A stretch of 64,000 nucleotides of DNA, taken from positions 43,645,090-43,709,089 of the forward strand of contig NC_056528.1 of the NCBI RefSeq assembly GCF_019175285.1, given 5' to 3'. Position 1 is the stretch's first letter. Each line of letters begins with the position of its first letter. This document shows positions 48,801 to 61,294 of this stretch, piece by piece. The notes beneath the pieces were generated by a model. The model was not told the origin of the DNA. It did not search any database and saw only the letters and a list, made by a program, of their open reading frames with translations. The stretch is from Sceloporus undulatus. Taxonomy: Eukaryota; Chordata; Lepidosauria; Squamata; Phrynosomatidae. A program made the position numbers and the translations under genes.

Positions 48801-49393
48801 CTATGGAATCCTGGGAACAACAAACCACTATTCCCAGTATCCCCCAGCCTTGACCCATGGCAGTGAAAGTGGTGCTAAACTCTGCAGGGCAGCCCACAAC
48901 AAGGCACTTTGCACATGCTCAGGAGAACCGTGCCTGTCTGTATATTCACACACCCCAGAGGGCAGGGGCATGTGATGCCACAAAGACATCCCTGGCAGGG
49001 GGAAAGGGGGATGCTCCAGCCTCCCCGTCACCGGATCCTAAGAAGGGCAATACCCAGCATCTGGTCTTAAGAACTGCAGAACCCAGCATCCCCGTCATCC
49101 CCACCCCTGGTCCTAATCACTGCAACTCCCATCATCCTGTCCTAAGGAGTGCAAGACCCATCATCCCCTACCTTCCTGCGCCGGATGCTGGCGGCCAGCT
49201 GCGAGGCGGAGAGGAGGAGGAGAGGCTGCTGGGGCGGCGGGACGGGGCGGCGGAAGGGGGCAGCCGGCGAGGCAGGGGCGGCCAGGGAAGCGGAGGCGGA
49301 GGCGCGGGCCAGGAGGCGGAGGAGGGCCAGGTAGAGGGCCGAGAGGCAGCGCAGCGCCAGCGCCAGGCAGCGCTCCGCCCGAGACAGAGCCAT
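25708..49393 (-). CDS. FAAH2: Fatty-acid amide hydrolase 2, complete (11 exons, 542 residues)
   Basis: This is a membrane-bound serine hydrolase of the amidase-signature family that cleaves fatty-acid amides such as oleamide and anandamide. Eleven exons join in phase: 49172-49393, 38269-38351, 36669-36805, 34204-34413, 32994-33113, 31767-31902, 30226-30343, 29299-29418, 28141-28252, 27562-27756 and 25708-25883. They give 542 residues, against 532 in human as I recall. An N-terminal hydrophobic stretch (about residues 9-30) should anchor it. The Ser-Ser-Lys triad is present: Lys in VTIKEAF, the bridging Ser in VGGSSGGEGC and the nucleophile in [14 protein letters not shown]. Other family blocks are [58 protein letters not shown] and [17 protein letters not shown]. 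The end GGWVPPGTS matches human GGWVCPGKF. All splice sites are GT-AG. Intron 1 is 10.8 kb and filled with repeats. The start lies in a CpG-rich stretch. Confidence 0.98.
26213..26512. mobile_element. Harbinger-like palindromic MITE, half copy, split by a hAT insert
   Basis: It keeps the right half of the palindrome (CTTCTGGCCTCTTAGGATGC, AACAGCATACCT, GTGACCCGAAGCAGCTTTAT, GGCCTGTC). A 180-bp hAT-type element lies inside it at 26284-26463. Confidence 0.8.
26284..26463. mobile_element. hAT-type MITE with exact 8-bp target duplication
   Basis: The ends are CAGTGGTTCCCAACC and GGTTGAGAACCACTG (15 bases, one mismatch). CTCTAAAG flanks both sides (26276-26283, 26464-26471). The 8-bp duplication and CAGTGGTTC ends are typical of hAT elements. 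It is non-coding. Confidence 0.92.
26513..26655 (-). mobile_element. CR1-like LINE fragment
   Basis: Carries CTCTGGAGTGGCAGAAAAC, AATATTTAATCATAGCTATC and CTTCTCCAGGCTAAACAT, matching part of 33397-34000. Confidence 0.75.
27562..27756 (-). CDS. FAAH2: FAAH2 exon 10
   Basis: 195 nt, phase 1 to 1. It encodes [36 protein letters not shown] and MPFNFAYT. Confidence 0.97.
28141..28252 (-). CDS. FAAH2: FAAH2 exon 9
   Basis: 112 nt, phase 0 to 1. It encodes [34 protein letters not shown] and the split codon. Confidence 0.97.
28305..28400 (-). mobile_element. RTE-type LINE fragment
   Basis: On the - strand it reads [18 protein letters not shown] and CLIHRVARR, the C-terminal end of an RTE/BovB-like ORF. 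Confidence 0.65.
28640..29230 (-). mobile_element. RTE/BovB-like LINE fragment
   Basis: The - strand encodes [40 protein letters not shown] and [13 protein letters not shown], the block at the end of RTE-class ORFs (GHIMRR-DSLEKT-MLGK-EGKRRRGRQ..WLD). The + strand side (29045-29215) holds the reverse-transcriptase region, badly worn. It is 5'-truncated and broken. Confidence 0.85.
29299..29418 (-). CDS. FAAH2: FAAH2 exon 8
   Basis: 120 nt, phase 0 to 0. It encodes [16 protein letters not shown] and [20 protein letters not shown]. Confidence 0.97.
30226..30343 (-). CDS. FAAH2: FAAH2 exon 7
   Basis: 118 nt, phase 2 to 0. It encodes [20 protein letters not shown] and [14 protein letters not shown]. 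Confidence 0.97.
30640..31466 (+). mobile_element. L1-like LINE, 3' end
   Basis: The first part reads like the end of an L1 ORF2 (a Met-Trp-Trp-Ser-Cys run, [25 protein letters not shown]). A T/G-rich 3' UTR follows, then AATAAAAAG and an A-rich tail near 31440-31466. It is 5'-truncated, with internal stops. Confidence 0.75.
31610..31656. repeat. (AAT)n microsatellite
   Basis: About fifteen AAT units in FAAH2 intron 6. The poly-Asn and poly-Ile open frames across it are artefacts. Confidence 0.95.
31767..31902 (-). CDS. FAAH2: FAAH2 exon 6
   Basis: 136 nt, phase 1 to 2. It encodes [34 protein letters not shown] and VMAGPNIGK. Confidence 0.97.
32386..32521. mobile_element. hAT-type MITE with long inverted arms
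   Basis: CAGTGGTTCCCAAACTTTGG at the left and CCAAAGTTTGGGAACCACTG at the right are perfect inverted copies. The flanks GTTTACAG and GTTTACAT agree at 7 of 8 bases, as expected for an old 8-bp duplication. Confidence 0.9.
32994..33113 (-). CDS. FAAH2: FAAH2 exon 5 (catalytic serine)
   Basis: 120 nt, phase 1 to 1. It encodes [31 protein letters not shown] and IFGHKPTT. The Ser of GGSIR is the expected nucleophile of the amidase signature. Confidence 0.98.
33397..34000 (-). mobile_element. CR1-like LINE, 3' end
   Basis: It starts AGAATCATAGAGTTGGAAGA, the complement of a CR1 3' terminus. Then come GGCCATCCAG, ATGGCCATCCAGCCTCT, GGAAGTTCCTCCTAATGG and GTGGCGCCCAGAACTGGAC. An ATT microsatellite (33750-33798) interrupts it. 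Confidence 0.85.
33750..33798. repeat. (ATT)n microsatellite
   Basis: About sixteen ATT units inside the CR1-like fragment. Confidence 0.95.
34204..34413 (-). CDS. FAAH2: FAAH2 exon 4
   Basis: 210 nt, phase 1 to 1. It encodes [31 protein letters not shown] and [14 protein letters not shown], with the bridging Ser of the triad near its end. Confidence 0.98.
34840..34900 (+). mobile_element. tRNA-SINE tail fragment
   Basis: GCCAAGAAAACCCCACAAGAG, then GGGTCATCAAAAGTCAGAAA and CAACAATAACAAT: only the 3' part of the CAACAACAA-tail SINE. Confidence 0.7.
35040..35335. repeat. GC-rich cluster of hairpins, class unknown
   Basis: Several short inverted pairs lie in a row: GGAGCGCTGCC with GGCAGCTCC, GTCACTGCT with AGCAGTGAC, GCTAGGGTTGC with GGCAACCCTAGC, and GCCATTCC-type ends. 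The GC content is far above the surrounding intron. It may be a diverged MITE. Confidence 0.5.
35998..36180. mobile_element. Tigger-like DNA element with CATTGTCCC-rich body
   Basis: The left end is CAGTGGAGCCTCCTTATCC and the right end AGGTCTGACTGTA. The body has TTGTCCCCAATGGCAATGCA. A longer relative lies at about 52600-52922 and a worn one at 45410-45660. Confidence 0.6.
36669..36805 (-). CDS. FAAH2: FAAH2 exon 3 (catalytic lysine)
   Basis: 137 nt, phase 2 to 1. It encodes [35 protein letters not shown] and TIKEAFALH. The Lys of TIKEAF is the triad base. Confidence 0.97.
36920..37150 (-). mobile_element. tRNA-derived SINE (CAACAACAA tail family)
   Basis: Reverse copy: TTTGTTGTTGTTGCATGCTTT, TTCTTGGCAAGATTTGTTCA, GGTCACGCAGTGGGTTTCATG and a worn tRNA-like head near 37120-37150. 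Confidence 0.85.
38269..38351 (-). CDS. FAAH2: FAAH2 exon 2
   Basis: 83 nt, phase 0 to 2. It encodes [19 protein letters not shown] and LINALVRDR. Confidence 0.97.
38650..39790 (+). mobile_element. LINE 3' region (L2/CR1 group), split by a SINE
   Basis: The blocks CACAGGGCTTTAAAGGTCAT, AACCAGCATTGAACTGTGC, CACATAGAATGGATTACAAT and CAGGTGTCACTATGACCAGA follow in the order known from amniote LINE tails. A SINE sits inside at 39444-39680. Internal stops are many. Confidence 0.65.
39444..39680 (+). mobile_element. tRNA-derived SINE, near full length
   Basis: The A box lies in GTGGTTTAGTGGTTTGGG and the B box in GGTTCAATTCCTGG. The body has CATGAAACCCACTGGGTGAC, CTCAGAGGATGGCAATG and TTGCCAAGAAACCCC. 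The end is GAAATGACTTGAAAACACAA and a CAACAACAA tail. This is the reference copy for the family in this window. Confidence 0.92.
40607..40840 (+). mobile_element. 5S rRNA-derived SINE
   Basis: 40643-40729 follows 5S rRNA: GAAAGCTAAGCAGGGTGACT, CCTGGTTAGCACTTGGATGG, GAAATCATC and AGGTGCTATGGA. A SINE-type tail follows. The 5S part is too changed for a working gene. Confidence 0.85.
41346..41465. repeat. Penelope-associated terminal repeat, solo copy
   Basis: GTCGAAGGCTTTCATGGCCG, TATCCATAG, GTGGCCATGTTCTAGAAGAG and TTTCGCCAG: the same terminal block found beside the Penelope-like remains at 43995-44110. Confidence 0.65.
41859..41905. repeat. (ATT)n/(GTT)n microsatellite
   Basis: Mixed TTG and TTA units following a SINE/LINE-type tail (AAGCCGCCTCGATCCAACTG). 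Confidence 0.9.
43320..43470 (+). mobile_element. RTE/BovB-like LINE fragment (reverse-transcriptase core)
   Basis: Encodes [11 protein letters not shown]-like and TVGRNINH-like stretches, the [12 protein letters not shown]...[13 protein letters not shown] region of RTE-class elements, ending just before the YADD motif. Confidence 0.6.
43486..44820 (+). mobile_element. Penelope-like retroelement, broken remnant
   Basis: Recognisable parts are the reverse-transcriptase region (about 43486-43990) and, after a terminal-repeat block at 43995-44110, the region ending in a GIY-YIG-type endonuclease domain (about 44220-44820). It is a fossil with several breaks and cannot be read through. It is old, to judge from its divergence. 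It lies in FAAH2 intron 1, opposite to the gene. Confidence 0.75.
45283..45375 (-). mobile_element. CR1-like 3' end fragment
   Basis: TGAATCATAGAATAGAATC, CCAAGGGCCATCCAACCCAA and CTCTGCCATGCAGCAGGAAG. Confidence 0.8.
45655..45928. mobile_element. Half of a palindromic MITE, split by a SINE
   Basis: TAGTTTATTGTGGCACCAGA, AACTACAGTTCCTAGGATTT and GTTAAAGTGGTCTCAAACTG match the right arm of 48466-48677. The terminal piece (TTATTTCTG, GGGTTTTGGACC) resumes after the inserted SINE at 45771-45905. Confidence 0.8.
45771..45905 (+). mobile_element. tRNA-SINE (ATTGCT tail), 5'-truncated, nested
   Basis: GTTGCATCCTTCCCAGGAGG, TTGTTGGGGGCAATTAGC, GATAAGCGGTATAGAAATGC and TTGCTATTGCTATT. It is inserted in the palindromic MITE. 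Confidence 0.85.
45945..46025 (-). mobile_element. CR1-like fragment
   Basis: GGATGGCCACCCAGCCTCTG, AAGAAGGAGACTCCACTACC. Confidence 0.7.
46540..47160 (-). mobile_element. L1-like LINE 3' end (pyrimidine-rich UTR)
   Basis: Read on the - strand it is A/G-rich and ends in AATAAAAATC-type sequence with an A-rich tail at 46540-46575. The layout matches the tail of 30640-31466. No ORF is readable. Confidence 0.5.
47201..47439. mobile_element. Harbinger-like palindromic MITE, full copy (TTA duplication)
   Basis: It runs from GGGCCCAAACAGACAGGCC to GGCCTGTCTGTTCGGGCCC, nearly perfect inverted ends. TTA stands on each side (47198-47200 and 47440-47442). Confidence 0.88.
47510..48450 (+). mobile_element. 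RTE/BovB-like LINE, 3' half, broken
   Basis: Readable pieces in order: [20 protein letters not shown]-like (about 47760-47820), the KSGATF-type linker, a [20 protein letters not shown]-like block (48150-48210), then [20 protein letters not shown] and [14 protein letters not shown] (48360-48465). An ATT/AAT microsatellite and a SINE tail lie inside. Confidence 0.7.
47892..47922. repeat. (AAT)n/(ATT)n microsatellite
   Basis: About ten trinucleotide units. Confidence 0.9.
48466..48677. mobile_element. Palindromic MITE, full copy
   Basis: The arms of about 85 bases pair: AACGCACTGCAGAAACAATC against GATTATTTCTGCAGTGTGTT, and ATGCTAGGGAATTCTGGGAA against TTCCCAGGATTCCCTAGCAC. Partial relatives: 45655-45928, 48694-48895, 61480-61530 and 61650-61735. 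Confidence 0.88.
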
Positions 49394-49530
49394 GGTCAGA
49401 CTGAGAGGGAGAGCAGCACAGCCTCCTCTACGAAGGGGGCGGGGATAATCCCACCCAATGGGAGCGCCCCCTTACAAGCCACGCCTCCTAGGGTTCCAAG
49501 AGGGGGCGGGGCCAGGGTGGGCCGCATAAG
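49130..49530. promoter_or_regulatory. CpG-rich promoter region of FAAH2
   Basis: GC and CpG density jump here compared with the AT-rich surroundings. The region covers exon 1 and about 140 bases upstream of the ATG, with GGGGCGGGG-type boxes at 49436-49445 and 49505-49512. This suits a housekeeping-like promoter firing leftward. Confidence 0.75.
49172..49393 (-). CDS. FAAH2: FAAH2 exon 1
   Basis: 74 codons from ATG to AGGAAG/GTAGGG. It encodes [14 protein letters not shown], an Ala/Leu-rich anchor, and [17 protein letters not shown], which aligns with the human LLLLSGMQLAKLIRQRK. It is very GC-rich. Confidence 0.95.
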
Positions 49531-50066
49531 CTGTGCCCTTGAAGACACTTTGGACTTCAACTCCCAGAAGCCTCAGCCATGGTGGCCAATAGCCTGGCAT
49601 TCTGGGAGCTGAAGTCCAAAAGCTCTTAAAGGGGCGCACTGTTGGTCCACCTGAAAGGCACCCTATTGTCCGTGGGGCACGCTTTCGAGACTTTGATGCA
49701 GAAGCCAGGGGAGATGTTTCGAAAGCTTGCCGCGTGGATATTTGGGTGTTTTGGTTTGGTCCCAGAAAGGTGCCATTGGTTGCTGTTGGGTTTTTTGGTC
49801 CATGTCACTTTGGCCATGCTCTGGAAGAATTTGCTCCTGACCTTTCGCCAGTGGCTGTGGAGAGGCATTGGCAGCTCCTCCAGCGCAACTCTATGGTCAT
49901 TTTTAACCAGAAGTCGCACTGAAGAGATTCCTAGAGAGAACGCTCCGCTAGGCCTTTGTCGCGCCTCCAGCGCAACTCTATGGTCAATGTCTGGCAAATG
50001 TTGACCACAGAGTTGCACAGGAGGACCTAGAGATTCCTAGAGAGGAGTTCTCTCAGGGGAAAACAG

Positions 50067-50338
50067 GAGATTATCAGACCAGGGTTGGGAGCAAAGTGGA
50101 TCGCTCTCCCATCCTTCTCCCGATCGTCCGAAAGCGTTTCAGGGACATCACACTTATCCCGTCATTGAAGTGGAATTGTATTAACTCGAACTCCCATTAA
50201 TACAAAATGCCAAGGCAGTTCCACTTCAAGTGATGGGACAATGTCCAGATAAGCGCAACAACGTCATGTGAAAGTCCTTCCTGTGACTGCGCAAGGAGGA
50301 CGGGGAAAGGAACGGACATCCGCTGTCTGATAATCTCC
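50067..50338. mobile_element. Inverted-repeat element nested in another repeat
   Basis: The ends are GAGATTATCAGAC and GTCTGATAATCTC. Inside, GTGGAATTGTATTAACTCG pairs loosely with a reversed block near 50190-50230. The flanks (CTCTCAGGGGAAAAC before, GTTTTCCCCACTTTCAGGGG after) match an element that is unbroken at about 20260-20360. Confidence 0.7.
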
Positions 50339-51431
50339 GTAGTGATTTTTGTTATTTGCGTTTTCCCCACTTTCAGGGGATCCTGTGCCCCTAACCCCAG
50401 CCAATGTGGAGGGAAGAGTGTGTTGTCTTTTCCAAGGACTCATGCCTTCTCAAGAGCCCCCTTCTCAGGTCCTGAAGGTAGTGGCATCCTTAGGGCTCGT
50501 TTCACCCGGTGCAGGAGCTCCTGACTAGTGCTGGTTTTGCTCTTCACACTGTCCTTGCCTTGTTCTCTTTGCCTGTACTGAAGAATTGGTCATAGGGTCA
50601 AGGAATCAGATTGTCTGCAAAGGTTTCATGCAGTGGCGTCCATAGGTTTGGCGTCACCTGACGGCGCAGTCACACATGCCCCAATTGACCTCCTCCTCTC
50701 CCTGGTTCACACCATCCAGAATCCTTGCCCATGCTTTTCGGCACTAATAATGTCATACATCAGTCCCATATGCCACTGGATGCCATGCTAAGGGATGTGA
50801 CATCAACAACTAGCAACATTAACATTATACCTCCACATTAATAATGAATTAATAATTTACACATACAGTATTTAATTGCCAGGGTGGGGGCTCAACATTG
50901 GCAGGCAGGTCCTTATTAATTTTGCCTGCTTAATGAGGGAGGGCAGATTGTTTTTCCCAAGCGTTAGCTGTCCTGGGATCCTCTGATAGACTTAGGATAT
51001 GTACTGTAAATACTTTCATAAGTAAAACAGTATTCCTCCATGGAAGAGAACAATTAAAACACAGGAACAAAGCGGTTGCAAATAGCTGAGAGGGTACAGA
51101 CGGTTGTTTTTACTTTGGAAAGATTTGCGCAATATTCCTTCTAGAGGTGACAGTTCTAGCCTTAGAAAGCCTGTGAAACAAGCTTTAGAAAGAAAACAAA
51201 GTCTGTCCCTAAGGCAGTTCAGCTCGGTTGCCTTTTCCGCTTTGTGGGACAGGATAAGGCAGAAAAACCTGTCCAGGAAAGCAAGGAGGATCCCATGTAT
51301 AGTACAGTATAAGCCTCTCCATTTCCTTATGAAGAAATTTAGCTCATATATCATACCCTCTACCTTTCCTGATCCGGCAGTGATAGCCATGACTAATCCT
51401 CTATTGTTACTTTCTCAGCTGCTTTGAAAAT

Positions 51432-51766
51432 GGAGTTTATCAGACAAGAGAAATTGGAAGTATAACCCAATGGCAATCCGAACGCAATCATGGGGTTTAA
51501 TGTTATTGCGTGATAGACTGCCACACGCAATTTCAGGCAATGGGAAGTCAGTCTGAACGCAATCATGGGGTTCCACATTACTGCGTGAGAGGTGATCACA
51601 CACAATTTCGGGCAATGGCAAGCTATTTTCGGGCAATGGGAAGTCAGTTCGAACGCAATTCGCATTCACGTAAATTCACTGAACTAGTGAATTCACGTAA
51701 ATGCATTCTGGCCCCACTTTCTTTTCATTCAAAATTAAGAGAAATTCCTCCCGTGTGATAAAGTCC
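51432..51766. mobile_element. TTTATCACAC-type DNA element with internal tandem units
   Basis: It starts GGAGTTTATCAGAC and ends CCCGTGTGATAAAGTCC. The middle (51480-51655) is a tandem of GAACGCAATCATGGGG-type units about 75 bases long. A TTCACGTAAAT...ATTTACGTGAA-type hairpin lies at 51666-51702. Confidence 0.75.
51480..51655. repeat. Tandem units of about 75 bp inside a DNA element
   Basis: CGAACGCAAT motifs start at 51480, 51555 and 51651. GGCAATGGGAAGTCAGT recurs twice, and the last spacing is longer by a short duplication (GGCAATGGCAAGCTATTTTC). Confidence 0.8.
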
Positions 51767-52186
51767 AATGTTCCAGTTTTAATCTCTTCCCACTTTTCTC
51801 CTTTTCTGCATCTTACTTGCTGCAAACTGAGTTCAAAGTTTGCACTGAAATAAATCAACAATAGGGAGGGAGAAAGGGAGAGTCCTTCCCTTCCCAGTAG
51901 GTTCAGGCAAAAGCAAACCACGGCAACCTTTCTTGGGTTGTGCATTCGTCCTTACCTTTTTCATCTTGATCACACTCTGGCATTGTTTGGCCACCTGCGT
52001 CCCACTTTCCCCCTGTGAAATGTTGGAAGGTATGCACTCTGTCTCTGTTGGAGGGTGACTGGTTCACAAGGATATGCGGCCCTTTCACAAGGATAACCTC
52101 TGTTACCATTTCTGTTTCGGGATTTAATGAGAGACTGCTATGAAATTCGGTTTCTGTGGAAATGCTTCAAGAATAATCTTTGCTGG

Positions 52187-52330
52187 TCTGTTGTTGTTGT
52201 TGTGTGCCTTTGAGTCATTTCCGACTTAGGTATAACTTCCATGGGGTTTTCTTAGCAAAGGAGGTTTGCCATTGCCACCCTCTGAGGCTAAGAGAGTGTG
52301 ACTTGCCCAAGATCGCCCAGTGGGTTTGAA
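52187..52330 (-). mobile_element. tRNA-derived SINE fragment
   Basis: TGTTGTTGTTGTGTGCC, TTTGAGTCATTTCCGACTTA, GTTTTCTTAGCAAAGGAGG and CAAGATCGCCCAGTGGGTTT: the 3' two-thirds of the CAACAACAA-tail family, reversed. Confidence 0.85.
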
Positions 52331-52477
52331 AGGAAAAAAATGGGACACAGTGGTCATCTGGGGCCCTGTCTGCATGGACCAAATAAACTGGCCTTGCCCC
52401 ATCCTCAGAGGTCGGAGTGTCTGAACAATGCTTGCCCCAAACTCCAAGTCTGGCATCAATAGACCAGACAGTTTGTG

Positions 52478-52515
<38 letters not shown>
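52478..52515. repeat. (ATC)n microsatellite
   Basis: About twelve ATC units. Confidence 0.95.
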
Positions 52516-52516
<1 letters not shown>

Positions 52517-52599
52517 TTATTTATATAGCACTGCACTGTAGAATAAACCACCCACTCTGCTATTCCACATACAGAAGCTGAGTTGACTAGCCAGGTTGT

Positions 52600-52922
52600 C
52601 CAGACCGTGTTGAGTTGACCAGCCCCTGTTGTCCCCAGCAGCCATGCTGCCATTAGGGACAAGGGCATTTCACCTCAAGCCCCGTTGTCCCTAATGGCAG
52701 TGTGGACGTGTCCACAGGCCACCACTGGGGACAATGGGTTTTCTCAAACGGCAGTGTAGACGCATGCATGTGCTACCATTAAGGTCCCATTGTCCCTAAT
52801 GGCAGCATGGCTGCATGCACATGCCGCCATTGGAGTCAATGGAACACAAACATCTGCAGATTTGGGTATCTGCGGGGAGGTCTGGAACAGACCCCTCCAT
52901 GGATCCTGAGGGCCAGCTGTAT
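52600..52922. mobile_element. Tigger-like DNA element with TTGTCCC-rich repeated body
   Basis: Blocks of TTGTCCCTAATGGCAG(CAT/TGT)GG recur at 52640, 52690 and 52790. The right end is ATCCTGAGGGCCAGCTGTA. The body is related to 35998-36180. Confidence 0.6.
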
Positions 52923-54131
52923 TACCTAGGCTTCTTCCCTGTAGAGCTGTATTGGAAGCAGTGCAAGCTCTTATTTTAACCACAAGAGGACCCCATTGTC
53001 TTTGTTTCTTCTATCCCTGGATGGGTCTACAGGTGCACAGAGCAAATTTTTAAAGATCAAACCCAGCATTTCAAGACTGAATTGTGGGGCATACCATTCT
53101 GATGTACCCAAGGTTCTGACTGCATAGAAAGTGTTCAGCTGGAACTCGGTAGACAACTGTCTATGTTTAGGGGGTGCCATTGATGCCATGGGGAATCTTG
53201 GAGAGCTGCACTTACCCACTACATCTTGGGGAAAGACCTGAAATATTTCCCGCGACACTTCCTAGAAGATCCAGATGCAATTTTGCCATGCTTTTGGCCT
53301 TCTCTGAGCTGTTTTAGACATAGGAGAGGCATTGTTTTCTCCCAAGAGGGAGACTTACAAGAAGAAGGGGTATCTGATTTTTCATTTTGTCCAATCTGTT
53401 TGCCAAATTGCGAACACCGCTGCAGAGTTTGCTATAATGACAAAACGTAAACCCTAAAAGACATATTCATGGCTAGCCATGTGGGCTGGCCTGGCCCGTA
53501 TGGGAAAATAGAATAATATTCAAAATCCACAAAACAGTGGTACTTTTATTGGGCCAACCAAATACACAAAATAAAGGATGCAAGCTTTCAAAGTCCTAAA
53601 AAGAGCATAACCAAAGGGAGCAGTATTGGACAAATAACATCCAAAATGAAGGCGGCACAGAATTTCATTTTCTTTTGGGGGATGCTAGTGCTTCCTTCCC
53701 TCGTGATATTTATGGTTTGCTGGTTGAACACTGCCTCTGTGCTACACTTGCATGCGGGGTGTGGTTTTTTTTCCTTTTCAACGTTTATACAAATAAAATA
53801 CTGAAATGGTATAATGCTTTACCTATATAGCACTTTTTCACTGTAAAAAAAAATAACCTAAAATAAATAAATAAAAAAAATATATAAATATACATACATT
53901 TATATATGCAAGTGTGTGTACATATATATGCATGCCTGTTCAGAGAAGCGTTCCCAGGCATTACATGACCGTTCTCTAATGCTATTTTAATTTGTTGTCT
54001 GCCTTATTTTATTGAATGTTAACATGTACTGATATGTATTATATTTAATTATTTTTGTAGAACGTACACCATAGGCATCTTCATTTTATCTATTTTAATT
54101 GATTGTATGTACAGGGCTATATAAATAAAGC

Positions 54132-54177
<46 letters not shown>
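54132..54177. repeat. (ATA)n microsatellite
   Basis: About fifteen ATA units after a LINE/SINE-type tail (GGGCTATATAAATAAAGC). Confidence 0.95.
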
Positions 54178-54645
54178 GGCCTGACTAGGAATGGGGATAC
54201 TGAGAGGGTGAGGTGTTGAGTTCATGTAGGGGATGACAGGAAAGGAATGAAACAACCCATACCAGAGATAACCCTATGTCAAGGAGGAAAGATAAAGAGT
54301 AGATAAAACTCCAGTATGTATATTTACATCACAACTGGATGTGAAAGAGGTAGCAACTATTATGTGGCTTTACAAGGCATCAAATCCAGAAACAGAATAC
54401 CCCATTTATCAGAATTCCTGACCTATCTGGGTCTTACTTACTTAGCAATTACACTAGAAGGATAAAAACAGAAGGGACAATCTTCAAAATCACATTGGGT
54501 ATAGAAGAACTTCACAAACATTTGCAAGGCTTGCTTGGGAAAATGCACATAAAAAGGGCTTGATGTGAAGTAAGGACAGGTCTGATCTGGCCACCATTAT
54601 TGGAACATTATCTCATGAATAAAGCGGCAAAATTGTGCCGCTTTT

Positions 54646-54800
54646 CAGGGACGTAGCCAAGGGGGGGGGTGTCTTGGGGTCCGGACCCCCCCTTCCATTA
54701 GAAAAATGGTGCGTGCTGCTGCACCGCTGCACACAAGCCTCATTATAATGGTGGCACTTAGTCTGCCCCCCCCCTTCCTAAAATCCTGGTTATGTCTCTG
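54646..54800. mobile_element. hAT-like MITE, nested, with 7-bp duplication
   Basis: Ends CAGGGACGTAGCCAAG and CTGGTTATGTCTCTG (inverted, few mismatches). CGCTTTT is repeated at 54639-54645 and 54801-54807. The host is an inverted-repeat element of the TTTATCACAC group (about 54597-54912). Confidence 0.8.
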
Positions 54801-55889
54801 CGCTTTTTATTCACGGGATGAAAATCATCCTGTTCTTGTGGGATATTGACATGATTAAATGCTGCTGTATTCAGGGGAGGACAACGCTTGCCTCCTGTGT
54901 GATAAAGTCCTGGGAATACTTATAAATATGTCTGGCATGAACAGAGTGCTAAGGCAATGTTAACTTACCTTGAAAAGATGCATAAGACGTCAAATGTTAC
55001 TTAGCATCTTTTGCTTTGAGAACAATCACTCCGTGCTCAAATTCAGCCTAATCCAACAGTTCAAGTTTATCTGGCATATATAAAAGAATTTTCTGATGAA
55101 CTAAAGCTTTTTGAAGCTGTGAGTGGAAGGCTTATAATTGCATGTATTTTTAGAGGAATATCTCCAGAATTTAAGACATTGGCCTCATTGTTTTAATATG
55201 CTGTGGTCTTCCTTGGTCTCGGTTCATTCTGCAGCACTAGTTCCAACCTATGTTGATCTCTTTACTCCAAACCTGACCTTTTCAATTATCAATTCTCTTC
55301 CATGAATCCCCCACAGGATTGCTGAGCTGTTCATTCAAAGCTTTCAGATGGGGACGCACAAAAGCATGCATGGTGGCCGATCTCATTTCAGTATGCTGGT
55401 TTATTCGTCTTTGCAATCTCACAACCCCACAATGCCTTCTGCAGACAGCAAAGCCAACCAAGATCACTATCATTCGCTGAGCACAGAAAGTAGGTTGCCT
55501 GGATCAGATGGATTTCCCACCAGTATATATGTATAATAAGAATGGGGAAAACATCCTCCTTCAAAATATTTGGACTACAATGGCCATTGTCCTTATTTAC
55601 TGGCCACAATGACTATGGTTTGGTGGAACTGAAGGATAACAGCATTCCTGGGGCTCTTGCACACTACACACTTTAACTCCTCTGGTGTGATCCTAATGAA
55701 TCCTGGGATTTGTAGTTGTTGGCACTCGAGCTCTCTGGCTGGGAATCCTAAATACCCCTCTCCTATTTTGCAAGACTCAGGATTCCTCCCTCCTCATCCT
55801 CCTTTTATGCAATGGGTAGATATCAGACCACCTCAAAATAAGAGCAAATAAATACATCTTTACCATAGGAATTATTCTGTTTAAAAATA

Positions 55890-56123
55890 CAGTGGGTCCT
55901 TGTTATCTGCTGGGGTTTGGTTCCAGGACACCCCATGGATCCATGGATACTCAAGACTCATAAATCCATGGATAATCAAGTCTCATAAAATATAACGGCA
56001 CAGCAACATGGTGTCCCTTATATAAAATGGAAAATCAAGGTTTGCTATTTGGAATTTATAATTTTTTTCTGGAATATGTTCAATCCATGGATAAAAAAAT
56101 CTGTGGATAAAGAGGGCTGACTG
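55890..56123. mobile_element. Tigger/pogo-like MITE (TA duplication)
   Basis: Starts CAGTGGGTCCTTGTTATC and ends AAAGAGGGCTGACTG, with TA at both sides. The core is GGGTTTGGTTCCAGGACACC and ATCCATGGATACTCAAG. Confidence 0.85.
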
Positions 56124-56420
56124 TAGTAATGAACACAATAATAAAGATAACTTCCTGCATAACAAGAAGAAAACAAGAATAAGAAAAGGAAATTGAAGAA
56201 ACATCACAGGCTCATTGATAGTTGCAGTTCCTCTGACTCTTTGAGTGCCTCATTCTCCTTCTTCATGGGACTGACCTAGCTTCTTGTCAAGATGAAGCGG
56301 ACATTCAGAAGGACCAAGACTTCTCTATGAATCCTTTGGTCCCTTCACCATTTCATCTGGCTCCGTGTAATAATTTGGACCAATTAGTTGGATAATCCAA
56401 TCCCATTTTCTTGGCTTGTC

Positions 56421-61294
<4,874 letters not shown>

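Larger units (their letters stand above)
49394..56420. other. Intergenic, FAAH2 promoter to TMEM47-like gene end
   Basis: No exon is recognised. Beyond the listed elements, 49620-50040 holds a repeat with AGATGTTTCGAAAGCTTGC and twice-repeated CCTCCAGCGCAACTCTATGG blocks, and 50500-51400 looks unassigned. Confidence 0.55.

Noticed and set aside
48857-49612. 251-codon + strand frame across the CpG-rich region
   Set aside because: It is the complement of FAAH2 exon 1 and its GC-rich surroundings, which lack stops by composition.
51480-51655. A CRISPR-like array
   Set aside because: The units are adjoining tandem repeats inside a transposon in a eukaryotic genome, without spacer-like variety.
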